NCBI GenBank assembly: GCA_030141605.1
Contig: JAQGDQ010000040.1
Span: forward strand, 714,501 to 774,500
From: Tubiluchus corallicola
Lineage: Eukaryota > Priapulida > Priapulimorpha > Priapulimorphida > Tubiluchidae
Length of the DNA stretch: 60,000 bases
Direction of reading: 5' to 3'
A model generated the notes under the pieces. It was not told the DNA's origin. It did not search any database and worked only from the letters and a program-made list of their open reading frames with translations. The position numbers and the translations under genes were made by a program. The number at the start of each line of letters is the position of its first letter. Position 1 is the first letter of the stretch. Positions 1 to 9,614 of the stretch are shown here, piece after piece.

Positions 1-248
1 TCTTGCAGATAAAAAATTATTAAGATGTCACTTTAGTAGGCTTGACTGGGATCTAAAATACCACTGCCTCAATTAAGCATGAAATCAATTGTGCACAAGC
101 TGATTGTTGATTCAATAAGAATATACAATACACAAAACCAATATACAATAGTCAAAACAAACTAACAAAAACCAATTCTCAGAAGTAGTAACCAGCTTAA
201 GAAACCTGCATTTTGCTATAGCTTACACTTTTAAAACTTGTTACGTAC
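1..248 (-). other. Intron of the guanylate cyclase gene, continuing past the window edge
   Basis: This is the start of the intron that follows the last visible cyclase exon; the donor site GTACGT lies at 248-243 on the minus strand. The exon that should finish the catalytic domain, including the usual VNTASRMES-type end, is not in this stretch and must lie before position 1. I see nothing else here. Confidence 0.6.
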
Positions 249-423
249 CTGAGTGTAAACCTATTCGTAACATTAAAGGCTTTTTCGGCATGTGTCTTAT
301 GACAAAGGTCCCACATTGGCTGAGCAAGTCCAATGCCATTGTTGCTATCTCTCCTGCATGGCGCCCTCCATTACGAATTGGCAGTCCACTTACAACCATA
401 TATGCATCGCCAATTGTCTCAAC
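249..423 (-). CDS. Receptor guanylate cyclase, exon 16: second half of the visible cyclase domain (gene continues past position 1)
   Basis: This exon encodes about residues 922-979 of the receptor (numbered from the exon 1b form). It reads [15 protein letters not shown] near its start, the hallmark of class III guanylyl cyclases: the Glu of VETIGDAYM is the guanine-recognising residue of the family. It continues through a helix ([18 protein letters not shown]) to LRIGLHS, just before the GPxxAGVVG loop of relatives. The acceptor is TTTTGAACAG and the donor CAG|GTACGT. Entry phase is 0 and exit phase 1. The catalytic domain is therefore incomplete only because the window ends. The Glu supports cGMP rather than cAMP synthesis. 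Identification as a cyclase domain is very secure. Confidence 0.95.
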
Positions 424-1087
424 CTGTTCAAAATATAATTGAATTTTGGAAGAAAAAATGTAACAATAAATTACTGTCAGTATGCTTGCTAAATATATAC
501 AGAGACCATAGTCATAGCAACTGACTATGTGACTTTTTCCTAGTCAAAATTATGGCCTTTTCCCTGACTTTTTTCCTGTAACTTTATTATATTACACTCG
601 TCTTGCAATGTTAGACTAATTAGACTCTAACTTTGAAAGGTTCTACTTTTTCAACAAACTTGAAAAACGGGGAATGTGAAAAAGTTGTGATACACCCTGG
701 ATTTCAGTCAGGGACGTGAACTTTCAGCTTACGTAGTCCCTGGTTCAAATCTAGCTTACATCCCAACCTTTTCATGCTTCCCGTCTTTCAAGTTTGGTAT
801 CATAACTTAATTAATTGTGAGTTTGTTCCACCATTAATAATAATCTTGACATTAAGATTGCAATGAAGCAAAATTTTCTTAATTAAAGTAATCAATTAGC
901 CTTAACATATTATTTTTAGATATTAAAGTATGACTTATCCGTTAGCACTGCTAATTTTAGCTTATTACGCTTCAGAACTTTTTAGAATTTTTTAAAACTA
1001 TACGCATTTTATTTAAGCTGCAATAACACAATAACAATATCGTGCATTTGTTCTCAGTCGCATCCCATCTCTGTGCTTTAGAATTAC
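424..1087. other. Intron 15 with an inverted pair of SINE-like copies
   Basis: Apart from the head-to-head repeat pair at about 655-795, described separately, this intron shows only AT-rich unique-looking sequence. Confidence 0.6.
655..795. repeat. Head-to-head inverted pair of SINE-like sequences
   Basis: The segment at about 655-715 is, by eye, roughly 80% identical to the reverse complement of about 733-795 (shared core caaacttgaaa-acggg, then gaaaa-gttg-gat). The right copy carries a tRNA-type B box, GGTTCAAATCT, near 732-742. The same B-box plus tail design occurs in the copies at 13, 15 and 29 kb, so this is best read as two copies of one SINE-like family inserted in opposite directions. 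The transcript could fold back on itself here. Confidence 0.5.
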
Positions 1088-1280
1088 CTTATAAACGTCA
1101 TACTGGTCAATTGTGTTATCAAACATTGTGTACAGGTCATTGAGTAAGGTTACAACTTCCATTGGTGTACTCATTGCAGATATGGATGTAAAACCCACAA
1201 TGTCTGAGAAGTAGATGGTAACGTCCTCATACGTCTCGGCGTCAATGCTGTACCCCATCTTGAGCGCATCTGCTACAGAC
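1088..1280 (-). CDS. Receptor guanylate cyclase, exon 15: first part of the cyclase domain
   Basis: This exon encodes about residues 858-921. It opens with [10 protein letters not shown], the end of the linker (compare LLPKSVAxxLKxG in relatives), then the catalytic core: [15 protein letters not shown], in which the first Asp is a metal-binding residue of class III cyclases. The next helix reads [18 protein letters not shown], and the exon ends at DQYDVYK, directly before VETIGDAYM of the next exon. The acceptor is TTTTGTAATCAG and the donor AAG|GTAATT. Phases are 2 in and 0 out, in agreement with both neighbours. No key residue is missing, so the enzyme is expected to be catalytically competent. 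Confidence 0.95.
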
Positions 1281-1826
1281 CTGATTACAAAAGAAAACGC
1301 AGACTGTCAAAAATCTCTAAAATGCCAACAGTAAATTGTTGATTCGATTCGCTGACTATTTTCTGTACTTCCTTGCTGCATTAATACAAACAAACTTTCA
1401 GTTTTGGCTGAACATAATTGTTTAGCGATAAATTCTAAAAGCACATGCACTTCATAAGTAGAACCGTAATAAGTAAAATTCAAGGAGAAATAACAATAAA
1501 TGAAAATAGTAATTTTATAAAGTAAGAGTGGAAAATGTTACTAATTAACGATTATAAGATAACTAAAAATTGAAATCATCTAAAAGTCCGCTTCAGAAGT
1601 ATAAAATTACTTACTATCATGATAGCTGATTAATTTCGATAGTAGTAGCTGTTTGCAAAGAAATTTTAAATATCAATTTAATGTTAAAATACGATATCCG
1701 TTTAGATAATTATGAACTGTATTACGGCTACGCAGTATGCATTGCGACTTGATCAGACTGGCTGGTACTTAACAGAAATGTTATGCTATGTTTACAAAAT
1801 TAGTAGCCTCCAAAAAGTTAACTTAC
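1281..1826. other. Intron 14, no features seen
   Basis: AT-rich sequence; I see no exon, repeat array or mobile element. Confidence 0.5.
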
Positions 1827-1967
1827 TTCGGAAGCATACTATATAGCAGCTGATCAGTTTTCTTCTTTTCCTCTGCCAACTGTTCTGTTCTTTCTCTCAC
1901 AATATCCTCTAGATTATTGGAGTATTTTTCCAGCATAGCAAACATGCTATCTACTATGTTAGTTTTC
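1827..1967 (-). CDS. Receptor guanylate cyclase, exon 14: dimerisation coiled coil
   Basis: This exon encodes about residues 811-857. It reads [16 protein letters not shown] and then [19 protein letters not shown], the signalling helix between kinase-homology and cyclase domains that is conserved across receptor and soluble cyclases. Heptad spacing of Leu, Val and Ile supports a parallel coiled coil that holds the cyclase dimer together. The exon ends at LLYSMLP, and the Lys of MLPK is completed by the next exon. The acceptor is TTATTAATAG (the nearer ACATAG would put a stop in frame) and the donor is GTAAGT. Phases are 2 in and 2 out. Confidence 0.93.
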
Positions 1968-2858
1968 CTATTAATAAAGTGAGACTGTTAATACGCGCCG
2001 TATAAGGGATCACAATTGGAGGACGTTGGCAATTCTGAAATATATTCTAATCCTACCAGAACCATAAACATTTAGTAGGCTCTGCTTTAATGTTGGACAC
2101 TAGCTTGCAGGGTGCCACACTTCATACATAAAACGCCATTTGCTTTACGCAGAAAACTATACCTGTTTTGAACTTCTTAAATCCGGATCTTAAGTAAACA
2201 GTAAGCAGCCATAAAGACCAGAATGGGGACTGGACTTTCCGTGGCTCCGTGAAACCTCCGGTTTCAGCAGATCTACATAGCCATGGGATACGGATTTAAT
2301 TGGTAATGTAAACGGAACGCATGTCCGTCCATGACCTACGAAGGGCATGTTTTTTATCTTGTTTTTCACTGAAGCTTCCTATTTCATATTCTCATCCGTT
2401 CATTACAGTCAGTTAGCAAACATTGAATCATTAAGTCCGGGTAGTTTAAGAATAAGATCAATATTAAATTATGCAATAATTTAATAATTACACAATATAC
2501 TTTGAGATAATAATTATGGTACTTGTGAGTGTGAACACTTCGGAGCACTTCGACTACCGCACAGTCCTGACCAAACACTTTTTAATGCATTCGAGGGACC
2601 TGACAACGTGTTTTAATAACACAAGGTAAAATAAGTCCACAAATCTACATCTATTGCAAACGGGGATGCAAGTGGACGAAGTCATTAATAGTGCGAACGG
2701 ATTAAGAATATTCAGGACGCGTCCCGCATTTTCTTCGCAGTGTAAACGGGGCTTAAAGAAGTTCTCCTGAATGTTAAAAAAACTAGATGTGTTCCTAAGT
2801 TAATTTTTCGGCTAAAGTTTACAGTTTCCCATACTCTAGAAATTAGTTCGCGAAGCGG

Positions 2859-2950
2859 ATTAGGATTAGGATTAGGGTTAGGGTTAAAGTTGGCTTAGGG
2901 TTAAAGTTGGCTTAGAGAAAGGGTTAGGGTTGGGACTAGTGTTAGGGTTG
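2859..2950 (+). repeat. Degenerate telomere-like (TTAGGG) tract
   Basis: The tract begins with ggattaggattaggatta, passes through ttagggttagggtta, then contains two copies of aaagttggcttagggtt-like sequence and ends with further agggttaggg. It is an interstitial, decayed version of the common animal telomere repeat, with a short tandem duplication of a 16-17 base unit inside it. Confidence 0.7.
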
Positions 2951-3100
2951 TTGTATTTAAATTGTGTGAGAAACGCCTTCGAATTTTTCAGAAAGCAATA
3001 GGTTAATGTATTTTTTTAGAATCTGCACTTTCAAATTCATCGGCGAAACACATTTGCATCGTATTATTCTGATGAATTAAACTCCGAATGCTTGTCAATA

Positions 3101-3238
3101 CAGTACAGTACAGTACAGTACAGTACAGTACAGTACAGTACAGTACAGTACAGTACAGTACGATACGATACGATACGATACGATACGATACGATACGATA
3201 CGATACGATACGATACGATACAATACAATACAATACAA
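3101..3238 (+). repeat. Pentanucleotide array in three blocks: CAGTA, CGATA, CAATA
   Basis: By counting, 3101-3160 is 12 perfect copies of CAGTA, 3161-3220 is 12 perfect copies of CGATA and 3221-3238 is between 3 and 4 copies of CAATA. The blocks join without a break in register. The array ends 18 bases from the exon 13 donor. Confidence 0.95.
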
Positions 3239-3255
3239 TTATGTTAATAACTCAC

Positions 3256-3427
3256 TTTCCCTGATTCATGCCTTTGAAGCCGTCATAGATCAAGTCAAAT
3301 GTTGGTCTGGACTCCGGCATTTCCATCCAACATTGCTTCATGATGTGAATGGCTTCGGGCGGCGCTGACTGTGGCGACACCGAGGGACGTATAAGCGGGG
3401 GTGGTTTCTTTATCTTCCTTATTATTT
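3256..3427 (-). CDS. Receptor guanylate cyclase, exon 13: C-terminal lobe of the kinase-homology domain
   Basis: This exon encodes about residues 753-810: E-IIRKIKKPPPLIRPSV, then APPEAIHIMKQCWMEMPESR and PTFDLIYDGFKGMNQG. The CWMExPESRPTF motif is the C-lobe signature (kinase subdomain XI, with its conserved Arg) shared by receptor cyclases and tyrosine kinases. The acceptor is AACTATGTAG, and the donor is GTGAGT directly after GGAAA. Phases are 1 in and 2 out. The domain regulates the cyclase and binds ATP in characterised members; it is not expected to transfer phosphate. Confidence 0.94.
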
Positions 3428-5072
3428 CTACATAGTTGGTACAGATGAAAAATATTAGTCACAACACCACAACTATTAAAAACGCATCAGTCTGTATTTT
3501 CGTTTTGTTTTTTGGAAATTAACAGGTTCAATGGCCTTTGAAGTAAGTATTCACTGCAGGTAGTCAAGAGAAGCTGTATGGCACGGTTGACTGAACTGTG
3601 CCTGATTAGGCCATTAATCACAGGTAAAAGCTTTTCTAAGTCTTAAGCATAAAAGAGTACTTTGCCGCCTTAATCTTCGCGTTGAACGCAGCGCGAAGGT
3701 TCATAAATTTAACGAATCTGATTGTTTTATTTTATTAAAGACGATTAAATACAAATATATCAACATAGCAATATGCCAGAAAATGTTAATTAAAATTTGC
3801 TAAATATACTGCTGTAACATTAGATAAACGTTCAAGCGAGATTTGAAAATGTTAATCCGAGTTATTTTACAACTGAGTACGTTGAATGCTAAAACGTGGA
3901 AAAATAGAAATATCGACAAAATCAAAATAATATAACATAACATAATAAATCACGCAGTTACTGCTTTGGTAGCCTGTTATTTGAGTTGATTTCTGTATAC
4001 TACTTGTGTATATCTGTAAATGTTGATTACCAGTCGCATAAATTTTATATCCGCCATAGAGGTCACGCTCAAATTCTGTACAACTTGCTTTTTACGTTTT
4101 ACATTTTTTAGCATAATGATTCAGTGAGAAGGTTTTCCTCTTACCAAAATCAATGACGTAGCTGCAGGTTGAATCATCTCTTTAGTCTTTCGCGTTTTCA
4201 GAGAAAATGGGAAAAATTTTATAAAAAATCACGTCGCTACCTACAGAATCTGGGGAAAGCACAAATGCTAACAAATCTAATTGCAAAACTTGTCTTAACG
4301 CGCTCTTTCTATGCATAGGCCTACTCCTCAAAATAATAAGTATATTTCGCGTCAATGGTTGCATGCATCAGTATCACAAATTTCCAGCAGCCGATTAAAA
4401 GTGACACCACTCCAGACACTCTCGACCTGGCGGAAAAAGAAATGCTAGCGCAATTAGAATTACATGAATACTTTTTGTGAATGTACTGGTTTCCTCCTCG
4501 TACTCAGCACACAGCTAATTATGGTTTACAAGACAAGTACTAAATGCTGGATATATGCTTCCATTCATTGCTTAGACTGGATGAAGTAACTGATCGGCTT
4601 ATTGATCAAATTTTTCATCCTATGTTATTTGACACATGCAGTGTGGTGTTTCAGGAGTCAACAGTTCTTTTCTGTTTTTTAAAACTAAAATGTTCGTATG
4701 TTGCCACTTGCAGCTGCTCATAAATGCTAAACTTGGATGGGTCATTTCTGGTAACTTTGTTTCAGGGGAAGGTCAATGCAAAATTTAAAATGGTTTTCTT
4801 TTCAAAGTAGGCCTAGTTATATGAACTTATTTATGAACTGCATTAATTAACTAACAGTTCAGCATAAAAACATGGAATTGAATAAATTTTAAAAATGTAT
4901 AACTGTGTTCACATATAGTTTTTAAAGCAACTTAAGAACAATTCAAGTTTTGAAGTGCAATTCTCATTTACCATGCTGTGCGATAACTACACAAATAACA
5001 TTCATTTGCTACATCTCAAACGTTCGTCTCGGGTATATGACGCTTATTTTGGTAACTTTTGGCTTTAATTAC
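3428..5072. other. Intron 12, no features seen
   Basis: About 1.6 kb of AT-rich sequence. A 60-codon open frame at 4182-4364 on the minus strand has no recognisable content. Confidence 0.5.
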
Positions 5073-5222
5073 CTTCTGCTGTTAGATTTATGTTGCAAAA
5101 TGGTGGCCGCCTCAGCATAACTTCCTGACAAATAATTGCAAAGGAGTAGACGTCGCCCATTTGGGTTCCTTTCTTCATCACTATAGTGTCCCTGAGTAAT
5201 TCTGGAGCTGTCCACAACAAAT
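5073..5222 (-). CDS. Receptor guanylate cyclase, exon 12: kinase-homology domain, APE region
   Basis: This exon encodes about residues 703-752. It contains LLWTAPELLR, the equivalent of the kinase APE motif, then GTQMGDVYSFAIICQEVMLR, in which the Asp of GDVYSF is the conserved helix F residue. The end reads PPFCNINLTAE. The acceptor is GTTGCTTTTCAG and the donor GAAG|GTAATT. Phases are 1 in and 1 out, joining Lys-Asp to exon 11 and Ala-Glu-Glu to exon 13. The LINE insertion lies in the intron just before this exon in transcript order. Confidence 0.95.
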
Positions 5223-5699
5223 CTGAAAAGCAACAAATAATATAGTGACTTTGGATGTACCTTCGATCCCAAAAGCAGGGAAATAGCAAAAAAAAATTTA
5301 AAACCTGTTGCCCGTATTTTGTATTGCCAGTAAGTTTTGGAGTTATCAGGGTCAAGAGTACCTCAAATTTAATATTAAAGGTTATTTAGCCAACATACAA
5401 ACATTCAAACAGATACATATCTGAGCATTTCTTAATTATAGTCACATATACTAAAGCTGTGGGTTAGGGACCCTCGAAATGGCAATACGGCTGCCTAAGT
5501 TAAAGGGCACCTCGAGAAGGAATAGAAAAAGAGAAAGAAAGCGATGGGTGAAAAAGAGAAAAGGGAAGAAAGGCACAGAATACCAGAGAAGTTCAGTGTC
5601 GATGTAAACTTGTGATGTAAACATTGTGACTTAACAAGTCTTGTCAGAAATAGACTGGTTCACTTCCCCTATTTCTGATACCTGCATTATTTGTTGAAT

Positions 5700-6458
5700 A
5701 TGTCTGACAAACCGAAGAGTATCGATGAGCTGTGTGCATGTGACCGTAAGAAGCTGAAAGCCATTACGAAGGACGATATGATAGAAATCATACTGGCTGC
5801 CCCCCCTTCGGCCGCTTCTGGTGGTGCCGATTCAGCTGTGTTGAAACGCCTGGATGAACTATCTAATAATATTAACACTAAATTTCAAAATCTGGAGGAA
5901 AAATTGTCCCAAAAGATTGAAGACAAACATTCTGAATTAAAGACTGAAGTGAATGTCTTGCGTCAAGTTGTTAAAAATCAACAACGGTTTTTGGAGCAGG
6001 TTGACGGTCGTCTCCGAAACCAGAACTTAATTATGATGGGCTTAAGTGAAAATGAGGATATCGATGGTGCTAATTCCGACGATGATAAGATAAGGAAAAT
6101 TCTTGATGTAGTGGATGTGGAAGCTGCTGTCGTCTCATACAAGAGACTCGGTACAGCTACGAATGGCCGTGATCGTCCTGTGTTGGTCATTGTTGAAAAT
6201 CATGACCAAAGGGACAATGTCGTGAAGAATGCTAATAAGCTTCAATCGTCTGCCAATGCTGCTGTGAAAAAAGTCAGAGTGAAGCGAGACACCCACCCTG
6301 CAGTTCGTGCCGAATGGAAGCGGCTATTTGACGCTGAGAAGTGCGAACGTGACAAACCTGAAAACCGGGGATGCCATATTGAGTTTGACAAGAAAAAGCG
6401 TGAGATCACCCGGGACGGTGTTGTTATTGATAGTTGGCAACCAATGTCTTTTTTGTAA
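5700..6458 (+). CDS. LINE ORF1 protein: coiled coil plus RRM-like RNA-binding domain
   Basis: The product has 252 codons from the ATG at 5700; an upstream TTG at 5691 only extends the frame and is not a likely start. Residues of about 45-90 form a heptad coiled coil (LDELSNNINTKFQNLEEKL and onward), expected to oligomerise. From about residue 97 the sequence RNQNLIMMGLSENED begins an RRM-like fold, followed by YKRLGTATNGRDRPVLVIVE. The C-terminal part is basic and Trp-containing (PAVRAEWKRLFDAEKCER). This layout is typical of L1-like ORF1 proteins, which bind the element's RNA to form a ribonucleoprotein. The stop TAA at 6456-6458 is directly preceded by TTTTTTG. Confidence 0.85.
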   Translation: MSDKPKSIDELCACDRKKLKAITKDDMIEIILAAPPSAASGGADSAVLKRLDELSNNINTKFQNLEEKLSQKIEDKHSELKTEVNVLRQVVKNQQRFLEQVDGRLRNQNLIMMGLSENEDIDGANSDDDKIRKILDVVDVEAAVVSYKRLGTATNGRDRPVLVIVENHDQRDNVVKNANKLQSSANAAVKKVRVKRDTHPAVRAEWKRLFDAEKCERDKPENRGCHIEFDKKKREITRDGVVIDSWQPMSFL

Positions 6459-9400
6459 ACAATCGAGATAGTTGCACTGAACTCCGTATTACACATTGGA
6501 ACATTAATGCCGTGAAAAATAAACTGGAGATCGACTTTGTTCGCCAAAGTTTATGTAAATCTGATATGATATTCTTAAATGAAATCAAAACTCCGTTGAA
6601 GTTCACAATGCCTGGGTATAAAACTCTCCGAACTAATCAAGCAGCTGGTCACCGTGGTGGTTGTGCTATACTGATTTCAAATGTGCTAGCCTCTTCGATT
6701 CAATCGGTCGAATTTGGTTCCGATGTTATTGTGCTACGCCTCAATAATATACCTGGTATTGTTTTTGTATGTGTTTATCTCACGCCATCTGACTCTCATT
6801 ACCACTCACTTGAATGCTTAGCAAAAATCAACGAAGTTATGATGTCCAACCCTCATGATCAATTTGTGATACTTGGTGATTTGAATGCCCGTTACGGGCC
6901 TGCTATTAACAAATTTTTACGTAATGTTAGTGACAGTGGTGCACGATATCTTGCTTCCGAGGATTCGATTGGATCCCCGAATGAAAATGCCAAAGTTGTT
7001 TATAATTCTTTTAACTCTTTAATCGTTGTAAATAACATTCAGTATAAAGGCAGAACATTTAAAAGTAATCTGACGTATAGAAAACGTGAGAATTGGATTT
7101 CTGAATTAGACTATTGTCTTATTTCTCCTGCACTAATCGATAGTGTTGTCAATTTCACTGTCAATCAAGACTTACGATTACCTTCGAATCATGCCCCTCT
7201 GTCTGTGATTTTTGATATCAACATGTTATCTCGTGGAGCCTTACCTCACAATCTTCTTATCAGATCCGAAGCCTTAGGTGCTCATGCAGCTGAAGTTAAA
7301 ACTCCAAACCGCAAACATTGTAGCCGTCAGATCCGTATTGCTGAAACAGACTGTGTCGAATTTCAGAGAGTGATGTCTTCAGTTGAACCTCCTGATGATG
7401 TGGATGATGTAAATAGTTGTGTTACTGATATTAATAATGTTTTCCGTGATAAACTGATTAGATGTAAAGCTCCGAATCGTCTCATCAATCGTTATCAGCC
7501 GACGGATCGTTGGCGCCGTATGCTCGAGCTCAATGATTCTAAGGAAATATGGAATGCCATAGACTGGAAAGGAAACACGATTGAATCTGAATCCTTTGAA
7601 TCTCCAACTAGCGAAGAATTCAAACGTCATTTCGAGGATCTTCTCAACCCAGATCGTGATGGTCCAGAGGACTTATTATCACTGTGCGATGGTCCAAGTA
7701 TCCCTATCACAGATGATCCGATCGCTTTCGATGAGTTTGTTTCTGCTGCTTCCGAATGTAAATCAAGTAGTAGTGGTGGACCCTCTGGTAGTCCTGGTGC
7801 TGTGTTCAATTTTATCCCAGATAATTGGATTAATTACCTGTGTTTTGTTCTGAATTTCATATTCTTTTCGCGATCTTTCCCGATTCCGTGGTGCTTTAGC
7901 CGCCTTGTTACTATTTTTAAGAGAGGATCTCGTAAGGACTGCGATAATTACCGCGGTTTGTCAATCATGGATTCCCTTGCGAAAATATACGATCGAATTT
8001 TGTGCAAACGTTTAGAGATGTGGTTCAAACCCGATAGGGAGCAGGCTGGCGCCCAAAAGGGTAGATCCTGCATTGAGTGGATTGTGACTCTAAGACTATT
8101 AATGGACTATGCACTGTTTAAAAAGAGGAAATTATATATCGTTTTCGTAGACTTCTCGAAAGCTTACGATAGAGTTCCACGTTCTGGTTTGATTAGGGCC
8201 TTGAGAGCTCTTGGCTGTGGTCTTGCGATGCTTTCTGCTCTTGCTGCCATGTATGTGAATACGCAGCTGGTCCTTGGTGCTGCCGTTATTGGTGTTACAT
8301 TAGGTGTGAAGCAGGGTTCTCCGTCATCCTGTTTCCTCTTCACACTGTATATTAACCCTCTTATTCGTGAATTAAAGTCTAGATGTGGTCTCGATGGTTT
8401 CCTAGGAAATTTACACTGTTTGATGTTGATGGATGATACAATCTTATTGTCAACATCTAGAGAAGGTATTATTCAAAAACTCAGTATCCTTATTGAGTTC
8501 TGTGATCAATCCGGTATGAAGGTGAACTTAAAAAAGACTAAATTTATGGTTATTAATGGCGATGCTGTTGATCGTCTGGACCTCGTAGTGAACCCCCTTA
8601 CTGTTAATCACTGTGACTATAACGTTTACCTCGGTGCTGTCTTTAGCTCAACAGGAAAATTTAAACCCGCTCTGGAAAAACACTGCGAAGACAAATATTG
8701 TCACGTACTGAAGTTCGTGTCATTTATTTCTAAGAATTCAGCTTATCCTTTTGCAGTTAAGAAGTTGGTTTTAAATGCCGCGCTACTTGCTGCAATTACT
8801 TACGGATGTGAGTCTTGGCTATTCAATGACCTTAATCCTATTCAAGGGATGTATATTAGTGTTATTAAATGTTTACTCGGTGTGCGACGTACAACTGCTA
8901 ATGATTTGTGTCTCATAGAGTTGGGCCTTCCCTCCCTGAATGGTTTTGTGAAGGACACCCAATCTCGCTTTTTCAATAAGATTGTTCGCTCAAGAGTGAA
9001 TATTCCTGATGATCCGTTTATGATTGTTTACAATTTGTGTCGCGAGTCAAACACCCCATGTGCTCGATATTTGCGTAATATAACTGGATACCGTGGTGAT
9101 TTTATCGATGATGACCTGAATAGAATCAAAGATAGGACCCGCGCTTCTGACCGTACGAAATTTGTCACATACTTACAACTAAACCCTGAACTCTCTATCC
9201 ATCGAATTTACTGTGACAATGTTAATGAACTGAAACGGATAAAAACGTCAAGGCTCAGACTTTCCTCACACAACCTTGCCATAGAAACCGGTCGTTGGTC
9301 CCGTATTGAAAGAGAGCGAAGACTCTGTTCATGTGGACAAATCCAAACAGAACTGCACGTAATATGTGAATGCCCTGAAACACGTATCTTAAGAAACAAT

Positions 9401-9499
9401 TCCGATTTAATATTTGATGATTTAGTGACTTTTTTCAGCGGAAATCCCGCTGATATTTGTAATTTTGTACACGATGCTCTAGCCATTTTTGGTCTCTAA
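6434..9499 (+). CDS. LINE ORF2 protein: AP-type endonuclease and reverse transcriptase
   Basis: The frame is open for 1021 codons but begins after a TAG with a TTG; the first in-frame ATG (6566) lies beyond the endonuclease N-terminal strand ITHWNINAVK, so normal AUG initiation would cut the domain. Endonuclease motifs in order are THWNIN, FLNEIK (catalytic Glu), GDLNARYG and SNHAPLSV (the His near residue 252). The reverse transcriptase follows, with FVDFSKAYDRVPR near residue 570, GVKQGSPSS near 623 and LMDDT near 666, the catalytic double Asp in an unusual LMDD context in place of the more common YADD. The C-terminus has a Cys/His cluster, CSCGQIQTELHVICECP, near residue 963. No RNase H domain is evident. 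The product nicks target DNA and copies the element's RNA at the nick. Confidence 0.9.
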   Translation: MATNVFFVNNRDSCTELRITHWNINAVKNKLEIDFVRQSLCKSDMIFLNEIKTPLKFTMPGYKTLRTNQAAGHRGGCAILISNVLASSIQSVEFGSDVIVLRLNNIPGIVFVCVYLTPSDSHYHSLECLAKINEVMMSNPHDQFVILGDLNARYGPAINKFLRNVSDSGARYLASEDSIGSPNENAKVVYNSFNSLIVVNNIQYKGRTFKSNLTYRKRENWISELDYCLISPALIDSVVNFTVNQDLRLPSNHAPLSVIFDINMLSRGALPHNLLIRSEALGAHAAEVKTPNRKHCSRQIRIAETDCVEFQRVMSSVEPPDDVDDVNSCVTDINNVFRDKLIRCKAPNRLINRYQPTDRWRRMLELNDSKEIWNAIDWKGNTIESESFESPTSEEFKRHFEDLLNPDRDGPEDLLSLCDGPSIPITDDPIAFDEFVSAASECKSSSSGGPSGSPGAVFNFIPDNWINYLCFVLNFIFFSRSFPIPWCFSRLVTIFKRGSRKDCDNYRGLSIMDSLAKIYDRILCKRLEMWFKPDREQAGAQKGRSCIEWIVTLRLLMDYALFKKRKLYIVFVDFSKAYDRVPRSGLIRALRALGCGLAMLSALAAMYVNTQLVLGAAVIGVTLGVKQGSPSSCFLFTLYINPLIRELKSRCGLDGFLGNLHCLMLMDDTILLSTSREGIIQKLSILIEFCDQSGMKVNLKKTKFMVINGDAVDRLDLVVNPLTVNHCDYNVYLGAVFSSTGKFKPALEKHCEDKYCHVLKFVSFISKNSAYPFAVKKLVLNAALLAAITYGCESWLFNDLNPIQGMYISVIKCLLGVRRTTANDLCLIELGLPSLNGFVKDTQSRFFNKIVRSRVNIPDDPFMIVYNLCRESNTPCARYLRNITGYRGDFIDDDLNRIKDRTRASDRTKFVTYLQLNPELSIHRIYCDNVNELKRIKTSRLRLSSHNLAIETGRWSRIERERRLCSCGQIQTELHVICECPETRILRNNSDLIFDDLVTFFSGNPADICNFVHDALAIFGL
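6449..6455 (+). promoter_or_regulatory. Possible -1 ribosomal frameshift site (U UUU UUG)
   Basis: In the ORF1 frame the codons before the stop read TCT TTT TTG TAA. The seven bases TTTTTTG fit the X XXY YYZ rule for -1 slippage, and ORF2 lies exactly in the -1 frame. The site sits directly before the ORF1 stop, inside the 25-base overlap of the two frames. Slippage would fuse ORF1 to an intact ORF2. Termination and re-initiation is the alternative. I have not evaluated a downstream RNA structure. Confidence 0.45.
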
Positions 9500-9614
9500 T
9501 TGTTACTACACCATACATTGAGTGATCTATGGACTATGATCAGCCTAAATTTCTTAAATGTTGCAACTATCTCGAAACGATTCTTATGACTTTTTGTATA
9601 TATCTTTGACCATG

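Larger units (their letters stand above)
1968..3255. other. Intron 13 with a telomere-like tract and a pentamer array
   Basis: The intron holds a degenerate TTAGGG tract at about 2859-2950 and a three-part pentanucleotide array at 3101-3238, described separately. The rest is unremarkable. Confidence 0.6.

Noticed and set aside
3003-3233. Minus-strand frame with repeated Val-Ser-Tyr-Arg-Ile
   Set aside because: Translation of the pentamer array.
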